Shown: one piece after another, positions 60,782 to 64,000 of the stretch
Layout of the letters: every line of letters begins with the position of its first letter
Position numbering within the stretch: the first letter of the stretch is position 1
Notes under the pieces: model-generated
Told to the model about the DNA's origin: nothing
What the model saw: only the letters and a program-made list of their open reading frames with translations
The model's database searches: none
Assembly: GCF_019635935.1 (NCBI RefSeq)
Contig: NZ_JAHBYN010000001.1
Span: forward strand, 2,695,532 to 2,759,531
DNA length: 64,000 bases
Direction of reading: 5' to 3'
Source of the DNA: Parvibaculum sp.
GTDB taxonomy: Bacteria > Pseudomonadota > Alphaproteobacteria > Parvibaculales > Parvibaculaceae
Translations under genes and position numbers: made by a program

Positions 60782-62293
60782 ATGAGCAAGAGCCCGAAAA
60801 CTTTCCGCCCCAAGGCGCGCGTGCCGAAGGGGCTGCGCGACCTCTCCGCCGGCATGGTCCGGGCGGAGCTGAGGATGCTTGCGCGCATTCGCGAGGTTTA
60901 CGAACGCTACGGCTTCGATCCGCTGGAAACATCCGCCATCGAATATGCCGACGCGCTGGGCAAGTTCCTGCCGGATGAAGACCGGCCGAACGAGGGCGTC
61001 TTTTCGTTTCAGGACGACGACGAACAATGGCTGTCGCTGCGCTACGATCTGACGGCGCCGCTGGCCCGCTACGTCGCCGAGAATTACGACGGCTTGCCCA
61101 AGCCCTTCCGCCGCTATCAGACAGGCTCCGTCTGGCGCAACGAGAAGCCGGGGCCGGGCCGCTTCCGCCAGTTCACGCAGTTCGATGCCGACACGGTGGC
61201 CGCCCCCGGCGTCGCCGCCGATGCCGAGATGTGCATGATGGGCGCCGACTGTCTCGAAGCGCTCGGCATTCCGCGTGGGCTCTACCGCATCCGCGTCAAC
61301 AACCGCAAGGTGCTGGACGGGCTGCTCGAAACCATCGGCCTTGGCGGCGATGCGAATGAACTGGCCCGCGCCACCGTGCTGCGTTCCATCGACAAATTCG
61401 ACAAGCTCGGCCGCAAGGGCGTCGAATTGCTGCTGGGCGCGGGCCGCAAGGACGAGTCCGGCGACTTCACCAAGGGCGCGGGGCTCTCGCCCTCGCAGAT
61501 CACCGCCGTTGCCGACTATGTCGAGTCCGGCCTCGGCGAAGGCGCGACGACGCGAAAGCTGGTGCTCGAAAACTGGCGCAAGATCGTCGGCGGCAGCGCC
61601 ACCGGCGCCGAAGGCCTCGACGAGCTTGCCGAAATGGATGCGCTGTTCGAAGCGGCGGGCTATGGCCTCGACCGCATCGAATTCAATTCATGGATCGTGC
61701 GCGGCCTCGGCTACTACACCGGCCCCGTATTCGAATCCGATCTCCTGTTCGAAGTGAAGGACGAGGCGGGCAATCCGGTGCGCTTCGGCTCGGTCGGCTC
61801 GGGCGGGCGCTATGACGGCCTCGTCGAACGCTTCAAGGGCGTCAAGGTTCCGGCCACCGGTTTCTCCATCGGCGTCAGCCGTCTGCAGGCGGCACTGGAA
61901 CTTCTCGGCAAGCTCGACATCGAGGATGTGGCGGCGCCCGTCGTCGTGCTGACGCTCGATGCCGCCCGCATGGCCGATTACCAGCAGATGGTAAGCGAAT
62001 TGCGCGCCGCCGGCATCCGCGCCGAAATGTATCTCGGCGGCTCGGGCATGAAGGCGCAGATGAAATATGCCGACAAGCGCGGCGCTCCCGTTGCCGTCAT
62101 CGAGGGCGAGGACGAGCGCGCCAAGGGCGAGATCACGCTGAAGGACCTGATCCTCGGCGCCGAAATGTCGAAGGAAATCGCCGACAACACCGCCTGGCGC
62201 GAAGGCCAGCCGGCGCAGGTCGCCGTGCCGCGCGCCCGGCTGGTGGAAGAGGTGAAGGCCATTCTCGCCCGGCATGGACTCCATCGCGGCTGA
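60782..62293 (+). CDS. hisS: Histidyl-tRNA synthetase (alphaproteobacterial type)
   Basis: A 503-residue class II synthetase that charges tRNA-His. Family motifs include motif 2, [32 protein letters not shown], and the motif 3 region [17 protein letters not shown] with catalytic Arg. The tone of the motif-2 stretch ([12 protein letters not shown]) matches the divergent alphaproteobacterial/eukaryote-like HisRS rather than the common bacterial form, which fits the tRNA-His in this window that has A73 and no G-1. I chose ATG 60782 after a weak TTGTGAAGA site. The gene leads the hisS-hisZ-hisG block. The upstream hairpin may affect its expression. Confidence 0.93.
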   Translation: MSKSPKTFRPKARVPKGLRDLSAGMVRAELRMLARIREVYERYGFDPLETSAIEYADALGKFLPDEDRPNEGVFSFQDDDEQWLSLRYDLTAPLARYVAENYDGLPKPFRRYQTGSVWRNEKPGPGRFRQFTQFDADTVAAPGVAADAEMCMMGADCLEALGIPRGLYRIRVNNRKVLDGLLETIGLGGDANELARATVLRSIDKFDKLGRKGVELLLGAGRKDESGDFTKGAGLSPSQITAVADYVESGLGEGATTRKLVLENWRKIVGGSATGAEGLDELAEMDALFEAAGYGLDRIEFNSWIVRGLGYYTGPVFESDLLFEVKDEAGNPVRFGSVGSGGRYDGLVERFKGVKVPATGFSIGVSRLQAALELLGKLDIEDVAAPVVVLTLDAARMADYQQMVSELRAAGIRAEMYLGGSGMKAQMKYADKRGAPVAVIEGEDERAKGEITLKDLILGAEMSKEIADNTAWREGQPAQVAVPRARLVEEVKAILARHGLHRG

Positions 62294-62384
62294 GCCGCCT
62301 CCGAAATCCCGCTTCCCGATATTTACCATTTTCATGCTAGACAGGGGCGCGCCGGAAACGGCGGAGGCCCGAAAGGTTATTCAG

Positions 62385-63560
62385 ATGTCGACGTCGATTG
62401 CAGCCGAGAAAGGCGAAGCCTTGCGCGCCCGCGAGGCGCTGGGCCTTGCCGTGCGCGGCGGTTTCGAGCGCGCAGGCTATGCGCCTGTTGCCGCGCCGGT
62501 TCTCCAGCCCGCCGATATATTCCTCGACATGTCGGGCGAGGACATCCGTCGCCGCATGTATGTCTTCGCCGATCCGGGCGGCAACGAGCTTTGCCTGCGC
62601 CCCGAACTGACGATCCCGGTCTGCCGTCTCTATCTCGAAAGCGAGGGCGGGCCGCAGCGGCTCTGTTCGCTGGGCGCGGCCTATCGTTACCAGAAGCGCG
62701 GCTCGGCAAAACTCACCGAGTTCACGCAGGCCGGCGTCGAATGTCTGGGGACGGAAGATGCCGAAGGCGCCGATGCCGAAGTGGTCGCGCTGGCGGCCCG
62801 CGCGCTGGCCGAGGCGGGCCTGAAGGATTACGCGATTGAAACCGGCGACCTCGCGCTTTTCGATGCGCTGGTCGATGCGCTCGACTTGCCGCCGGGCTGG
62901 CGGGCGCGGCTGAAGCGCCACTTCTGGCGGCCCGACTATTTTCGCGCGTTGCTTGAGCAGCTCGCGGCGGGCGGCGTGAAAGACGAAACCGGCGACCGCG
63001 CCGCGCTGATCTCGGCCATTGCCGGTCTCGACGAGGAAAGCGCGCGAAACGTCATCGAGGATGTGCTGAAACTCGCCGGCATTGCGCCGGTCGGCGGCCG
63101 CACGGTGGGCGAGGTTGCCGAACGCCTGCTCGAACAGGCCGAACTCGCGGCCAGCAGCGTGCCCCGCGAGGCCGCGAAACTGATTTCGGATTTCCTCGCC
63201 GTTTCGGGCACGCCCGCCGACAGCATCGCCCGCATCGCGAAGCTGACAAAATCCGCCGGCGTTTCGCTCGACGCGGCCATTGCGCGCTTCGAGCGCCGTC
63301 TTGACCTGATCGGCAAGGCCGGGCTCGATTTGTCGCGCGCGCATTTCTCGGCCGGCTTCGGCCGCAACATGGCCTACTACACCGGCTTCGTGTTCGAGTT
63401 CCGCGTCGCCGCGCTCGGCGAAGACGCGATGATCTGCGGCGGCGGGCGCTACGACCGGCTGCTCGCGGCGCTGGGCGCCAAAGCGCCGGTGCCGGCGGTC
63501 GGCTGCGCGGTCGGCATCGAACGCCTGCTGATGGCCCTCAACCGGGAGGCGGGCAAATGA
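62385..63560 (+). CDS. hisZ: ATP phosphoribosyltransferase regulatory subunit
   Basis: A 391-residue HisRS-like protein without aminoacylation function, the regulatory subunit that makes the short-form HisG active. Family stretches are [72 protein letters not shown] and [41 protein letters not shown]. It starts with ATG 62385, and an ATGA overlap joins it to hisG at 63557. It is 92 bases after hisS, so the three genes are likely co-transcribed, tying histidine synthesis to tRNA charging. Confidence 0.93.
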   Translation: MSTSIAAEKGEALRAREALGLAVRGGFERAGYAPVAAPVLQPADIFLDMSGEDIRRRMYVFADPGGNELCLRPELTIPVCRLYLESEGGPQRLCSLGAAYRYQKRGSAKLTEFTQAGVECLGTEDAEGADAEVVALAARALAEAGLKDYAIETGDLALFDALVDALDLPPGWRARLKRHFWRPDYFRALLEQLAAGGVKDETGDRAALISAIAGLDEESARNVIEDVLKLAGIAPVGGRTVGEVAERLLEQAELAASSVPREAAKLISDFLAVSGTPADSIARIAKLTKSAGVSLDAAIARFERRLDLIGKAGLDLSRAHFSAGFGRNMAYYTGFVFEFRVAALGEDAMICGGGRYDRLLAALGAKAPVPAVGCAVGIERLLMALNREAGK

Positions 63561-64000
63561 GCGGCAAACTGACGATCGGCCTGCCCTCCAAGGGCCGCCT
63601 TCAGGAAAACGCCAGCGCCTTTTTCGCCCGTGCCGGGCTGAAGGTGCGCCAGGATGGCGGCCGCGGCTATACCGGCCGGCTCGACGGCGTCGCCAATGTC
63701 GAGATTGCGTTCCTGTCGGCCTCTGAAATCGCCGGACAGTTGGAGCAAGGCCTCATTCACCTGGGGCTGACCGGCGAAGACCTGATCCGCGAAAAACTTT
63801 CATCGCCCGAGCGCGATGTCGAATTGCTGTTGCCCTTGGGCTTCGGTCACGCCGATGTCGTGGTCGCCGTGCCGCAAAGCTGGATCGACGTCGCCACCAT
63901 GGCCGATCTCGACGATGTGGCGCTGGCCTTTCACACGCGGCGCGGACGGCGGCTGCGCGTCGCGACGAAATATTTCAACCTGACGCGCAACTTCTTCGCC
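63557..64000 (+). CDS. hisG: ATP phosphoribosyltransferase, catalytic subunit, cut by window end
   Basis: The first 148 codons of short-form HisG. It catalyses the first step of histidine synthesis, joining ATP and PRPP. Visible family features are [24 protein letters not shown], the [35 protein letters not shown] stretch and [15 protein letters not shown]. It overlaps the hisZ stop by ATGA, which implies translational coupling. The gene runs beyond base 64000, so its C-terminus cannot be judged. Short-form HisG requires HisZ, present immediately upstream. Confidence 0.93.
   Translation, partial: MSGKLTIGLPSKGRLQENASAFFARAGLKVRQDGGRGYTGRLDGVANVEIAFLSASEIAGQLEQGLIHLGLTGEDLIREKLSSPERDVELLLPLGFGHADVVVAVPQSWIDVATMADLDDVALAFHTRRGRRLRVATKYFNLTRNFFA

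Noticed and set aside
62385..63560. Second histidyl-tRNA synthetase
   Set aside because: The protein has HisZ-type changes and overlaps hisG; it is the HisG regulatory subunit, not an aminoacylating enzyme.

Overview
The window looks like chromosomal DNA of a GC-rich alphaproteobacterium. The evidence is the hisS-hisZ-hisG block, a tRNA-His with G1:U72, A73 and no encoded G-1 (a hallmark of one alphaproteobacterial clade), an isocitrate lyase/malate synthase pair beside a divergent XRE/DUF2083-type regulator, and a large complement of fatty-acid, ester and xenobiotic catabolic genes. The gene set resembles Parvibaculum and relatives, but that is an impression and was not tested by search.

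Region 1 (1-5,100) has visibly lower GC and reads as an acquired catabolic fragment: a lipoamide-dehydrogenase-type flavoprotein, a translationally coupled MerR regulator, and a convergent XylR/DmpR-type sigma-54 activator. Divergent from the activator is a flavin-reductase-like gene with a clear -24/-12 promoter and two upstream inverted repeats about three helical turns apart. About 0.7 kb without a recognisable gene follows. Region 2 (5,100-23,100) is core-like: an SDR, small secreted or membrane proteins, a cupin, AsmA, an ABC exporter, an epoxide-hydrolase-like protein, an NSS transporter, tRNA-His, a haloalkane-dehalogenase-like gene behind a palindrome, two tandem PAS-type proteins, a GST, an acyl-CoA synthetase/SDR pair, and a copAB copper operon behind a CueR-type promoter.

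Region 3 (23,100-33,050) has a GH17-GT2 fusion for beta-glucan synthesis, an N-acyl-D-amino-acid-deacylase-like amidohydrolase, a low-GC AbiE-type toxin-antitoxin island with two tandem promoter/palindrome units, an enoyl-CoA hydratase, a DUF819 transporter and an LpxR-like outer-membrane deacylase. Region 4 (33,100-46,500) is a run of catabolic genes: a second acyl-CoA synthetase/SDR pair, a hydrolase coupled to a luciferase-like monooxygenase, an aldo/keto reductase, an MFS carrier, a second amidohydrolase coupled to a TauD-type dioxygenase, another hydrolase, a histone-H1-like basic protein and a nitronate monooxygenase.

Region 5 (46,500-64,000) carries speD-speE behind a long hairpin-rich leader, a beta-lactamase-like esterase, an RraA-like protein, a Baeyer-Villiger-type monooxygenase, an XRE/MmyB regulator with a divergent membrane protein, aceA and aceB with their probable regulator, a TonB-like protein, a histidine-kinase-like protein with a degraded ATP-binding domain, and hisS-hisZ-hisG running off the end of the window. 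The strongest candidates for something new are the AbiE promoter/palindrome array, the sigma-54 remnant, the apparent pseudokinase and the speDE leader.
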